Of a DNA stretch of 64,000 bases, positions 49,056 to 61,800 are shown one piece after another. The stretch spans positions 547,966 to 611,965 of the forward strand of contig VZTJ01000638.1 of assembly GCA_013397795.1 (NCBI GenBank), given 5' to 3'. Position numbers and translations under genes: made by a program. Numbering within the stretch: the stretch's first letter is position 1; each line of letters opens with the position of its first letter. Below the pieces are notes generated by a model. It was not told the origin of the DNA. It did no database searches and saw only the letters and a list, made by a program, of their open reading frames with translations. The DNA comes from Orthonyx spaldingii. Its lineage: Eukaryota > Chordata > Aves > Passeriformes > Orthonychidae.

Positions 49056-52000
49056 CCACGCCTTCTGCTTTCTTATTTTTGTGTGTGCTTTTTTCTGGCT
49101 GATCTTCTAAAGCCCATCTCCGAGCCTGAAAGATCCTTCCCTCTACCTCATACATCAGCCTTAACCAGGATGAAGTGCAGTTGCAATCTTTTCCCCTTTA
49201 CCATAGTTTTCTATAGTGGATCCTCCCTTCCTTTTCTTTAGTCATGCAGAGTCTACCTCTCTCTCAACCTAAATTGTCAGCAATGGCACCTAGGTTCCCC
49301 ACAAAGGATGAGTAGAGGAGATTTTTTTTTTTTTTCCAGGGCCTGTCCCTTTTCAAAAAAGGGGCTGCTCTTCAGGTTGATGATGCTCTTCTCTGCTGTT
49401 ATCCGTTGCAAAAGCAACATGCATTTTGCTTCAGCCAGTCTGGGCATAAACACAAGCTGGGGTGTCCTACATAGCTGGGTGCAACTGCCAGACCAGGTGG
49501 TCAGTGTTGGGTTTCTTTCAAAAGCATTTGCTCTGAGGTTCCAAGACTGAACACAACTTTAACTTGTAACTTGCTTTCCTATCCCTAGCAAAGTTGGGAT
49601 CTGTGCACACAAAGGGAAGATCACTCAAAAAATTAGAACCCAATTCCATTGTACACATTTTAACAGGATGCCTGGTCTGAACCACCTGCTAAAGGGCAAA
49701 ACCCTCTTCTATGCGTTACTGTATGTACTAAGAAGATCATGAAGGAAAACATTCTGTAAGAAAATTCGGGATATTTGGGCCAATCAGAGAATGCAGATTG
49801 CTCTGTTCTAGGAACTAGAAGAAAGACTTTTGCTTGGCAGCAATCTGCTTTGCTGCACCTCAGACTGTGAAAAAAACTTCCTTAAAATTATAATTGCTCA
49901 AATAATCACGATGCACTGATCATGAATATAGAAATAGCATTGTCCTGCCTTGTTTCCCTCCCTGCTTTTCCTTGTATTCCACTTATTTTCTCTATTTGTA
50001 CATACTCTGAAACCCAGTTAGTGACCCTTCTGCTTGTTATTACAGAAGATCCCTGAGATCCACAGCTCTGGTCAGCGGGATCTATGTCTGAATTTTCCCT
50101 CCTCACAGGCATGTTAAGTCTACATTTTGCAGCCTCTATCTAAAAAGGCTTTTTCCAGCACCAAATTAAACACATAGGGAGAAGTAAGGCCTTTCAGAGG
50201 AGGGTAGCCAGAAATAGAAGAAAAAAAACATATTTCACCATTTGTTTTGAAAACACCAAAAAATGATTAAAACATATTATAAATGAAACCAAACTAAGAA
50301 AAAAAAATCTTACCATATGAACAAATTCCCTGCCAAGTTCCATTTTTAAATCAAAGCCATTTTAGGCTCATATGTCGAAGAAGAGAGTCTTAAACTAACA
50401 AACTTATGTAATGGATTTTAAAAATCTGCACAGACGTGCTTAACTCAAATTGCCAAATCTGTTCGGACTACATGAGGAGAGAGGAGGAGGAAAGAGAAGG
50501 ACGTAAAAAGGTTTGGGATTCATCTGTGCAACTGCCCCCAAGTTGAGACTCCCTTTGAAGTTGGTTCCAGCTTTCAAGGAGCCAAGAATGATGACTCACT
50601 TCAATTTAGTTTCTCCTCCTGCCCCCTTTCAGTGGACCTCAAAATCTGGGACAAATACAACCGGACTTCCTTACCCATAATAAAAATTATGAACTTACAT
50701 GTAGATAGCAAAGGGAGAGGAAAGGGAAAGAGGTGAGTGAGTGAGAAGTAAAACACTAATCCACTAGGACTCTCAAATAAGAAGTAACAAAGGTTAGAAA
50801 ACTTTTGGTGTTGGCAGAAAAATGTAGACTGTAAACCAGGACAGAGATGAATCGAGTGGTAAACAAAACACTGTTAAGTAGCATGAACAGAAAAACGTGA
50901 ATGACAATTAAATACTTGTATGTCTAATCCATCTTTTGGATAGTTCTTCTCACCTAAGAAATACCAGGTTTTGCTTTAATGAAGAGGCTATCATTGCATT
51001 CTTCTAGGCAAGTATAAGAAAATATAAATGGTAAGAGAAAGGATTACTCAGCCTCTTGTGTAGCAACTGAAAAGGCAAAACTGGAGGTTTCATCCTGTCA
51101 AGAAAGGACTCCCTGCTTTGAGTACTAAACATCTTCTTTCCCCCTGAAAACTATCCTGATACTCCAATCCCATGCAACAACAGTTACACAACTTCTATGA
51201 CCTTCCCTCTGTGATGAACCGAGATGTTGAGACCTGCCTTGTACCTGTTCCTTTGAAATTCTCCAAAGGCCAAGTGGAACAACCTCTGACCTACTCAGAG
51301 GTGCACCTGCTTCTCTTTTCATGCCAAATTTTGGGTGGCCAGGAAGGCCTGCTTACACTCACTCGGACAGCCCAAGTGACCTTCCAAGTCTTCCTAAGAG
51401 TCGTTTGCATTCCTCCATCTGACATCTGCCAAGGTCAACTACTAGCAGGCCTCTTTCTTTCCCCTTCAACAGATTCCCCAAACAAATTTTGTTCCTTTAG
51501 AATCTCAGCGTTAGTAATAACAACAAAATTACATCTGCATCGGATGACTGCATAGCCTTGCTTCCCTGGCACGTTTCTGCACTCGCTTCCCCGTGTTCAG
51601 ACAAGATTGTGTCTGGATCCAGGTTTAAAAAGCCCTTCAAAGTCCACAGCTTGTGAGGTGGTTCAGGGGCAGTGTCCTGATTTAAGCCTCTCTCTGTACT
51701 AATCTGACAAGAATGCTGTGAAGACCAAAGGGTAAAGAGTTATAATTGCTTAGTATCATAATCATAGGAGAGCAAAGGGGGTTCTGCTGCTTTTTAAAAA
51801 TTAAAAATGTGTTCAAGAATGCTTCTCTGTTGAATTTACACAGAAAAATAATCTCAGCTCATAATGATGAACAATGACTTAACAGGAAAAATAAATCACA
51901 GCCAGAAGGCAAGCCCCAGGATTGTGCAGACACTAGAAGATATAAAATATATGAAAAGTTACAATAGGGGCACAATAAAATAGCCACATTTGGTGGCCTA

Positions 52001-52524
52001 AATCACTCTTTCTGTTAACTCCTGTACAACCCAGACATCTGCAGATGTTTCTTCCAGTCACACTTCTGCAACCACAAGGCCTAAGAAACACATTGTCAGT
52101 GATGCATTCTCTACTGCCTTCCATGAAGAGCATGGGTGTAACCTAGGGAGAATTCACTCAGCTGGGACGAGGGAGTTCAGAAATCGCCTAAGGAATGTCT
52201 CATTACAATTGGATTTGCAGACTGTTTACACAGGCACGTGCAGTGCTCGTCTGCAGATTCCTTATTTGGATTAAGGTCCCTTCATGTGAGGCACTGAAGA
52301 TCTGGGTTCCAGAGAACCTGTCCCTCAGGACCACTGCCACTTGCTGCTAAGTGTATGGAAAGGGCATGATGTTTTCGGTCTCATTTTGCCAAAAGAAAAG
52401 GCTGGATCAACAGCTTCTTGGAAGGTCCCAACAGTAAGTGGCCTCAGCTCAGGCTGAGGAAGGTCTAATTTTATCTTAAATATTGCTTTGCGCCCATAGC
52501 TTTAACCTAGGAATTAGCAACTGA
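49056..52524. other. Non-coding sequence without recognised genes
   Basis: Frames up to 127 codons (51172-51555 on the plus strand) have no recognised domain. Poly-T at 49321-49336 and A-runs near 50220 and 50300 are the only low-complexity features. Confidence 0.5.
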
Positions 52525-52583
52525 TATTAAGGTTGGACTTGATGATCTTGGAGGTCTTTTCCAACCTTAATGATCCTGTGATC
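52525..52583 (+). mobile_element. CR1 LINE 3' tail
   Basis: Reads AAGGTTGGACTTGATGATCT, then GGAGGTCTTTTCCAACCTTA, then ATGATCCTGTGATC. This is the terminal 60 bp of an avian CR1 in sense orientation, including a degenerate terminal octamer pair. It is less diverged than the fragment at 15594-15670. Nothing of the coding region remains. Confidence 0.85.
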
Positions 52584-54704
52584 ATCATCATCCCCAAAGG
52601 GATGAGTTGTACCAGGTGAGTCTGGCCACTAATTCTAACCAAACCTTTAAAACAGACTGTGAATCCCTAGAGAAAGTGACAATGAAACAAAATACCCATG
52701 CTAAATCAACCTATTCTAATGGTTTTCCCACAGCAGGAATCACATGTTTTGGTAAGTCGTTATTTACTTCCCTAACCTATAAACACTGTGCATCAGACTA
52801 AGCACCCCTGGGATTTGTTCAATACCAGAAGAAGATGGACACTTGAGCTATACCACACAGCAAAATATCAGCAAGACAAGAGACTGAAATACGCCTTCAT
52901 TTACACTACCAATTGTATAGTTGTATTAAACACTCTATGTTGTGTAAGTAGAGGATGACTTTTGCTTAAAAGGTCTTAGATGACTAATTCTAGAAGGTCT
53001 TAATGCTTTTGGTTTTTACCAGCTTTCAAGAAAGTTGTGAGTGCTCAGCACCTTATCATGATACGGAAAGAGTCATGCGTATTCTGATCTTTGAAATTTT
53101 AAATTCTAGTAAAAAAAAAATAAGGAAAGAATTTGACACTTTTGTTTAAGAAATGAAATAATAATGATAAACTACAACTCCCCCAGCTTCAGTTTACCTT
53201 TTCTGCATGTGTAGAAGTGTCTTTCTGGGTAGAAGACCAAGGCTGTGCTAGGAAAATGAGTAATTTCCAGCTGGGGTAATGTAAAACTAAAAAAATACAT
53301 AATTTGATCAAGGGAATGGTATCTTTTCCTTTCTCATATCGGTATTTGCTGCCAGATATGGGAAAACTGTGACTCAAATCTGTAAATGCTTCTGAAAATG
53401 TGATGGCTTGCAATAGAATGTGCAAGCACTTACTTACAAACACCTCTTTAAACAGAAGTAGAAAAGGAAGGATGGCCCAGGGGCTAGAGAGGTTTTGCAG
53501 AATTAACACAAAATTCCACCAGCCCCACAGTGAATAGCTACTCCAGAGCAGTTAGCCTACCACAGCCATGTGGCACCACTGGCCTGATAGGTCAGTGATG
53601 AGCTACAGTGGAAAGAGAAGATCTTTTAAGCCCTCCATCCTGCCAACAACCTGCCAAACACCAAACCCCCCACATTCCTGCACCCTAGAAAAAACTGAGA
53701 CTATGTAAGACATGTTTAGAACAAACTGCTAAGAAACAAGAACACCTGGGCAGTATTCTCTGAAATCAGGGTCGCTCATAGTGAATCCCAGGGCAAGTAA
53801 GTTTGTGTGAACACTTCTGACCAGCTGGAGGAGAACTTGGTTTTCCACAGGGCTAAAAAAGTCCGAAAAAGTATAGCAGGAGACAATTAAAATGCATCGC
53901 CACACCACAGCGATGCTGTGTTCTTTTAATGGGCCCATTCCTTCAACAGATGTTTGAGCAGTGGGCCTGCTATAGCTGAACCCACAGAAAACGGACATGT
54001 GCATTGTTCAGTTTTTGGAAAGCACTCTGTGGCCTTTTAGATTTATGGTATAAATGTAAGCCATACCTGATCCCAACTCCCAGGAATAATTAAGAGCCAG
54101 TGCCAGCATCTATTCCAGTTCTGATTTACAGCTCTTGTCAGTATAAATAAAACTGTCCTTTTCTGCCACGGGGAAGGGTGAACTTCCTTACAAAAAAATG
54201 CAAACCAGCCTGATCTTTTACCCAGAACACTGCTGAGTAACTAATCCTTTAACCATGCCAGGGAGGGAACAACAAAGGCAACAGGCATTTTCTTCTGGGA
54301 AGTGTTGCATATTTGGACTCTGAATCTTCTTCAAACTTTAAAAATGCTGATGGAATTTCTGAGCTCTTTATTACTAAATACATACAATGAACTTTTGAAA
54401 AGACTTTGTTTAGACATACAATGCATTTTGCTAGGCCTATGACACTAAGTGACAAAAAACGTCCTGTTCAACATGGTTCTTAAATAACTTATAGTCCAGT
54501 TTTGAAAATATAAATATTCAAAGGAATTCCTACAATTCTGGATACTTAGCTAAACTGAACTTCCTGAATTTAAGCCATAAGTACTCAGACAAAGGTGAAA
54601 TGGACAGGAAACAGATGAAGGGTCTGGAGTTATCTTCGGAAAAGCTGGTCCCATCAGTCAGCTTTGCTTTGGATTTCAAGAAACCAGCATTAAATGTGGG
54701 ATTT
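52584..54704. other. Non-coding sequence, nothing recognised
   Basis: Open frames of at most 106 codons without domains, AT-rich. No repeat family was recognised apart from the flanking elements. Confidence 0.5.
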
Positions 54705-54800
54705 CATTCTCTGCTTTGATACTCACTCCATTGTATGGTTTAGTCATTTTCTGCCTCAGTTTTCCCTTGGCAATAGGGAATAAATTAAGTTGTAAAATAA
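54705..54800 (+). mobile_element. Possible MIR-like SINE remnant
   Basis: GTTTAGTCATTTTCTGCCTC followed by AGTTTTCCCTTGGCAATAGGGAATAA matches the 'agtcacttaacctctctgtgcctcagttt...aaatggggataa' core of MIR-type SINEs. Only about 60 bp align convincingly. Confidence 0.4.
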
Positions 54801-57800
54801 AGTGTTGTTTTAAAATGACAATATGTAACTGTCACAAGAAGAAGACCTGGATCCCTACAACACAGTTCAAAGAGGGCAGAAGACCCAAGTTCCATCAGCC
54901 CTAAGACAGTCAATATCTGAGATACTGAGAGCCTTAGCATAAAGGCTGTGCCTCAAGTGGGCTTTCTTGTGACTTCTGTTCAGATTTCTGAGAGCCAGGT
55001 CCCCTTTGGAAAAGGAAAACCAGATCAATATAGAAAAGAAGGGCTCTAAAGGGAGCTTAAAGAACTGTTGTTTGCTGCAACTCTCCTGCTGACCATTGAA
55101 GTCTAAATGTTTTCAGCCAAACCTTTAAAAATACTTATACATTGTGAATCTCCTCAGGGCTTTTTGTCCTTTTTATATCTAATAGCAAGCCAGATATACT
55201 GCATTAGGTACAGAACACCAGATCAGCATTCTTGCTGAGCAGATGGAGCACAGATGGAGAATGCACCTGACCTCGATGCTAGAGCAAAAAGAATTGGTAT
55301 GACTTAGAATCAGTCCGAGGCATTGGGATGTCAAATGTTGCTGCCACCCAGCTCTCTATCCACCACTGCTACAACGCTGCCTGAAATGCTCACGAAGCAG
55401 AGTTTGAAGTGTCATGGTTCAGAGTTCAAGGTAATAAAACAAATCATCGGTGGTGATGGTTTTCTTGAAAATGTTTGGTAATACACTGGTACAGTTCAGG
55501 GGTTGTTGCGTCAAAAGAATGTCATATCTCTGTAGAGCTGGTATAGAGCTTGGACAGCTTGTGCAGGTAAGTTTGTTTACCACACCAGTGCAAGCTGTCT
55601 GCAGTCATGAGTCAAAATATTCTTGCCTTTTCTGCCCACCTGAAGCGAATCTCTCCCCTTTTAACCCTAGTGCCATAGCAGAAACAGTATAGCCAAAGAA
55701 ATCTGGGCTTTCTCACCCCTCTTCCCTCCTCACCTACCCAGGAAATGGCCCCAGACCCTGGGCTCATTCTCTTCACCTTTCCAGGTATTTGCATAGTCCA
55801 CACATCTCCATTTTTGCAACAACTATTTTTAAAGAACCCTTTCTAAATTAGAGAGATGTATGTACAGGTGGGAAATGGTGGCACAGAAAAACTAAGGCTG
55901 AGGTTTGCAATGCTATTTTGATTCCTATTTCCTAGGAATTCAAACCAACTTTATCATCTGCTTCATCTGCTAAGAAGAGTGGAAGCTCAGTTACCTGAAT
56001 ATCATACAAAAACACTAATAAGTATCTGGCCAGTAAGAGGTTCAGATTACGTAGGCATTTTTCATTGGAATAAACAGGCTATAAAGGACACAACCCAACT
56101 TGAGATAAATGGAAATTACTCTGTATCTTAAACCAAGATAAAAATTACTGAACTTGAAGCTTTAAGCGGTGCTTGGACTCCAATCTGCTTATTCTGAAGT
56201 GCAAGCACAGGCCTCAGTGTCATTTCCACTATCACTTTCTTGTTTTCCTCTCTCTGTACCACATACCATACGACGGAACATATCATGGAACTGAGTATCA
56301 TCTGGGTGCATACAACTAGGACGACTTGAGATTTTTCCAATAGAACATATGGCCACTGGAAGATGCCGATTTATCAAAAGTGAAGCACTGAAAATACAAC
56401 TATTTCAATGAAATTTTGTTTAGGGAAAAAAATTGAGTGATCTGCTACAATCAAGTCAATATTGCATCTCAATATTGCACCTTCTAGAGGGTTTTTTATT
56501 CAGATGGAATTGTACAATAGAAATTAAAAATAAAAGTAGAAGTCAGAACAAATGTAGTAAGTTTTTAATGGACTATCAATTAATTTTTTGGAGCAAAATC
56601 AGGGGCACTTATGCCAGAAAAGGAAGAAAACACACATCAACCCTCCCTCCCCCTGAATGAACCCACAGAATCCTACAGTGCTCTGAAAACCTGAAAATGA
56701 ATTCTCTCTGTTCACTTCTCATTCTGTGCACATGCTAAAAGAAATAAAAATCACTTCAGCTTTGTTATGCAAATTGAGAGCGGGATACTTGGAGATAGGT
56801 CTGTATTTCCTAAATGCCGTGGAGTTGCAGTGTTTCAGGACCATCCCGAGAGTGGCAAGAAGAGGAAATAACAAGGAGGAAGTACTGTGGTTTAGTGAGC
56901 TGGGTATACAGGTTTTCCTGCCCAAATGCTACATGTATAAACTTAAGCACTATCAGTGAAGTCTGCTGAAATTCTAGGGCTACAGTGACTTCTGCAGGGG
57001 CATCAGTATGTCTGTGGGCTGGGACAACAAGGTCCCTTTCTGGAGGTGGTAAATGGGCTGAGGTTGCACAGCCCCTCTGACTTTTTGCCTGACACTACAA
57101 GACTGGGTCTGCAAAAAAGTCTTCTCTGAAGCACACAATCAGAGGATGAGACTGTGCCTCCTGACATGGATTTCAGCATGGCCCAGGCTGTGAAGTGCTG
57201 CTGTGGATCAGGGCTGTCTGGGTCTGTGCTTCCCAGAGTCCACAGCTCCGTGCAGAGTTAGCACAAGGACCAAAGTCAGTATTTCCAAGCATGGAAGCAT
57301 GGCAGACCCCACATAGCAATATAACCTGAGGTTACACTCCCCTAACTAACTCTCAAACCTCCGTCCTGATAACGTGCTAAGCCTCCAGCCCTGCATTTGT
57401 CTAAGCAGCATGGCTCTCAGAGAAGAAACATTACGTTCTGCTCTGACTCCGTGGGGGGCAGAACCACCATTCCCACAGCAATCAGAAAATGAGAGACATA
57501 TGAGGACATGGTTCAGGCCTGAGAAAACCTTACCCTAATTGCTGATTACTAAAGTACCATAATGTGCTAGAGAAGAAAGGATTCCTGAGAACATCAGGAC
57601 AGGACATTAGCAGATTAATATTAATCTCTAGAGTTCCAGATTCATTTCCTGTCCATGCTAATGTCCTTTTGATTACTGCAGAAAACAATCACACAAAAAA
57701 GTTCAATTACAAACATGAGAAGAGACTTAAAATATTAACATTTTCGAAGCTTTCAACCAAATATGTATAATTAAATGAAAACCTAGGCTAATGCAATGTT

Positions 57801-57871
57801 AAATTTGGGATTTTATTTGTGCAAAGGTCATGGAGTTTAGCATCAAAGTTCATCAGTACATTTAATCATAC
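54801..57871. other. Non-coding sequence without recognised genes
   Basis: Short frames only. A slightly GC-richer interval at 56980-57480 has no CpG cluster and no domain-bearing frame. Confidence 0.5.
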
Positions 57872-57910
57872 TGGGCCAGATTCTGCTCTCAGTTACATTG
57901 GCATAAACTT
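57872..57910 (+). mobile_element. Possible fragment of an ancient amniote inverted-repeat element
   Basis: GGGCCAGATTCTGCTCTCAG followed by TTACATTGGCATAAACTT resembles the terminal part of an old, palindromic, non-autonomous repeat common in turtles, crocodiles and birds ('gggccagattctgctctcagttacaccggtgtaaat'). The opposite arm is not found, so this is one end only. Confidence 0.45.
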
Positions 57911-60900
57911 AGGATATCTTTACTTTAGTAAGTAAAGATTGTTATATTGTCATGCTACATCAGTGTGCATAAATGCTAGAACTTCCACACAATGTATGGA
58001 ACACAAAAAGCATTACATGTGTACTAAAAGGCACATTGTAAACATGAGACAAAGCATAGTTGAATTTAATTACATTGTCTATGCAGAAGTTCAATGAAAA
58101 AAAAAAAAAAGAAGAAGAAAAAAAGCACTGCCTTTTCAATTGCACAAGACTTTATCACTTGTCAAATTATTGCACATTGTCCAGGACAGCATGATGAAAA
58201 ATTGTATCCCATGCCTGCAAGACAGCAGAAGTATATTCATTGTAGTGTTGCACAAGCAATATCTGAATCTTCACACCAAGTTAGCATCATTGCACAACTA
58301 AAGACCTGTATTCAAAAGATGGCCTCATTTTGTCTATCTAACCTTGCATTGTGTAGTCAGACTTGCATTTGCAGTGCCAGCTATCCACCAGAACCACAAG
58401 GGACTGAGCTGTTGTTTTCCTGCAGAGAACAATGTGCTGAACTCCAAAAGCTTTTGCACCCATAAACAGTCCTGTTTGTGAGCTCAGTACAGCAAACAAG
58501 TGAGCTTGCCTGCACAAAATTGCATGTGAACAAACCCTGCTTGAAGCCCGTCTAAAAATCTGGTATAAACTGTCCTCATTCTCTTTAAAAAGACAACATA
58601 ATTTAAAACAGGAGAAAACAGAATAATAATGTACTTTATTGGAATAAGTAGGTCATCAAAAAATAAATGCGCCTACATTTATTGGAACGTCTAGTCCTCA
58701 TAAATGGCTTAATGGATTTTTTCCAACCTTACTGAAACATTATTCACCTCTGAGCTTAGAATAAGCTTGAGAAATTTCAGCCAAAAAGGTAATTGTTTCA
58801 GAAAGTTATAAACCACCAAAGATAGGGGCTTGCAATAAAAGTGCTGTCTCAACCATAACTACAATAAATACAGCTAATGAATAAATGTGGTCTGGCAGGA
58901 ACAAATAAAATATGAAAAGTCTAATGTGGCCTGCACAAAATGCAGGAAGGTAATTGAGTGAGTAAATGCCAAATGAAGGATGATTCTCTCTTCTGAAGAA
59001 TTCATCTCAGCAAAAGATTCGGTGAAGGACCTCAGGACCCAAAAGCAAGATAGCTACATTTTGGAGTGAAGGAAAACCTCTCCTCATTTATTAACAGCAG
59101 TTGACTCCAAGGCCTGCAAGCAATAATGATGCATCAAAGACCACATATTAGAACTCCCTGCACTGGTTATGTCTAGCTGAAACACTGACAAGACCCTACC
59201 TTTTTTCTCTGCCACAGCAGGTTGTGCTCAAATGGTACCAGTCTATACAAACATCCAGATGCTCTTTCTACTGGCAGCTCCTTCTGTGGCAACTCTATAA
59301 CCTAACTCCTGTCTTAGTCATCTTGGGTATCTGCAGTACAATTACGTGTACACATCACATCCTTGTTCTGCATAACTGTACAGACAGGCAGACTCAGGCA
59401 TCGCTTTCCAACAACTTTATCATCTTACGACACAGTCACAAGTGCCTGTTTATATACACGCATGTGCAGTCGCAAAAATCTCTTACAAAAGGGTACGACT
59501 ATTTTAAATTGGATTCAAACTTCCACTGTAAATAACCAGAAGGTGTGCATTCCCTAGTGCCATCTAGCAACCACCAAAATTTTCCTCTACCAATCCTTCT
59601 TGAAAAATATAGTGTAGAAATCTTGGGAGAAAAGCTAATCTTACATCACTTGGATTCAAGATATGTAGAGAGAAAATTACAAGAAAAGCTTCAGTATGAC
59701 CATTGATTCTGCCCTGAAATTCAGCCACATCCATACTTCAGCATGACCTTTTTGGTTCAGCTGTGGAATGTGATACTTCAATTAAAACATCGTTCTCCAT
59801 GTCCTAAGGCGTCATTTGAGGAGGATTTGGCAACTAAGAGAGGTGTTGTTTATTCCTCAACTGCCTGGATGTTATAAACTTCTCCACCAAAATAAACTAA
59901 CAAAATCAAACAAATTCCCAACTGTGATAAACTATAACAAGTTGCTCGACTTGTGAAATTGTAAGTGAAATGGAATTAGAACTCCATTTCACAGCTGATA
60001 TTTATACCTTCCAGGTAGGGAAGTCAAGGGAGAATTTGAATGAAGAAAAGATGGTGAAGTCCTTGTATCATCTCAACCTTTATGAGAAAGATGCTGTTAA
60101 GGAGGCTGGGCCACCTTTCTTTAGACAATTCTGCTGAATTTCCTATATTGCAGAAAAAGGAAAGAAAGTACATAACAATATAACCCACAATTGCCTTAAC
60201 AAGTGTTGCACTAGCAAAGAGTGTCACAGTTATTTAAACATTAAAGCTCTAGCTCATTCGAGGTCTTCCTCACATCCTACATGTACGCAGCCTTTTCCAG
60301 GTGTTTTACTGGCTAAAATCTCACAAATGTCTCATTTTGTAATTCACTCTGCCATACACTTTGTACAGAACACCACCTTCATCTCTCTCTGAAAAACTTG
60401 CACTAGCAGTTGTCAGAGAACTAAACTAACTCTGTCAAACAAAGTCTAGGAAGAAATGTAATTCAATGCTTCTGTTGTAATTGTATTTTTTCAATTAGAA
60501 AGTTCCCAAAACATATTTCTTGCTATTTTTAGGAGTTCTGAATTACCTTTAATCTGATTTAAGGCACAGTGAACTTGGTGGGAATTTCTCTATTAACCCA
60601 ACAGTTTTTTGTGTGGTCCTTCTGGAAAATATGAGTAAATAAAAAAGATATATATGAAATCAGGGTATGTTATTTCATCTTTTAACTATTTCTTATAGCA
60701 TCTAAAGCACTTCCAAAACACTTTCCAAATTATGAAAACTCCCAAATTCTTGCAAAATGTCAAGTGTATTGAATTCCTCCTTGTGTAACTGGAAGTATTC
60801 TATTGCTATTGGACAGAGCTCCTTTGCCGGAAAATCTCTGTATTTTTTGCTTCAGTCACTACAGTAAGGGTGTCTATGGCTTTGCAATTTGTAGATGCAG

Positions 60901-61170
60901 GTCTGTCTCAGGTTTTTCTTTAGATGTTTTACGATTCAAAAACCCCAAAGAATGAGACCTGTTACAAGGAGTGACATTTCCATTTGATTTGGTTTAAAAA
61001 CCTGCGTTTGAAATTTTACAACATCAACACCCCTATAGAAATAGTTAACCACACACAGGGATAAAGCTCTTACTTTCATGAATTATCACAAACAAAGGGC
61101 TGGATATTTTGCAAGTATAACTTAGCATGTTTCAACTAAGATCTAAATAATCATACTGATTTTACAACAT
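57911..61170. other. Non-coding AT-rich sequence without recognised genes
   Basis: An A-rich tract lies at 58096-58125. Frames of 103-123 codons (58094-58465 and 59224-59535 on the plus strand) show no domain; the first starts inside the A-rich tract. Confidence 0.5.
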
Positions 61171-61800
61171 CTAAAAATGTGGCCAGACATTCTTTTGGCT
61201 AGTCGATATGCTATTCCAACAGCTTGGTGTTCTATCATTTCCTTCTTGCTTGATACTGAGAGCCATCTTTTCTCTATCAGTGTCACTAAATGTACCATTT
61301 GGAAGCACGTAATAGTCAAAACATAGCATAAAGGAGAGCTTTTCTCTCTGCCTGGACTGGTGACGTAGGTATCTTCTTCTGAGAGGCTGTTTATCCAGCC
61401 AAGCTATGCTGACTGTTGAATGGCTCAAGTTCACATCGCAGCTGATTTGTCTGCTCGGTATTTCAGTGTGAATGTGAAGCCCATAGCAAGCATGCCATCC
61501 TTCAAATCCATCTCATCCCTGCTCAGCAAGCGCAGCACAATGACAACACTGTGGCTTTCAGGGCAACGCTCATTGTACAGGCTTTCTCTACCCTTTCCAA
61601 AGTCAATCCAAATTTCCTATTTTTCTAGTTCCCTCTTATTTACACTCTCTTTTCAATACTTTTGTGCTTCTTGGTACTTTGAAAGAAGCAGGCCATGTCA
61701 CGCTTCATACAGGAGAAGCCTAGAGGACACTCACAGCTCCGGTGGACAAGCTGGCAAGCCTTGGAGATGGCAACAAAGATCTTTGGAGAGATTTTTATAA
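61171..61800 (-). pseudogene. Probable degraded coding sequence, parent unknown
   Basis: On the minus strand at least three adjoining blocks look coding-like but lie in different frames. The first (about 61797-61643) contains FVAISKACQLVH and then MKRDMACFFQ, and ends at a TAA (61642-61640). The second (61616-61434, 61 codons) begins after a TAG at 61619-61617, contains EIWIDFGKGRESLYNERC and ends at TGA. The third (61434-61171, 87 codons) contains LCFDYYVLPNGTFSDTD. A second frame is also open over the third block, so its true phase is unclear. The middle block is strongly G-starting in codon usage. Frame changes plus in-frame stops suggest a dead copy, processed or otherwise. I do not recognise the parent. 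Exons of a live gene with splice sites I missed are less likely. Confidence 0.35.

Noticed and set aside
61420..61800. 126-codon plus-strand open frame
   Set aside because: It lies antisense to a minus-strand stretch that looks more like real, degraded coding sequence, so it is probably a mirror frame.
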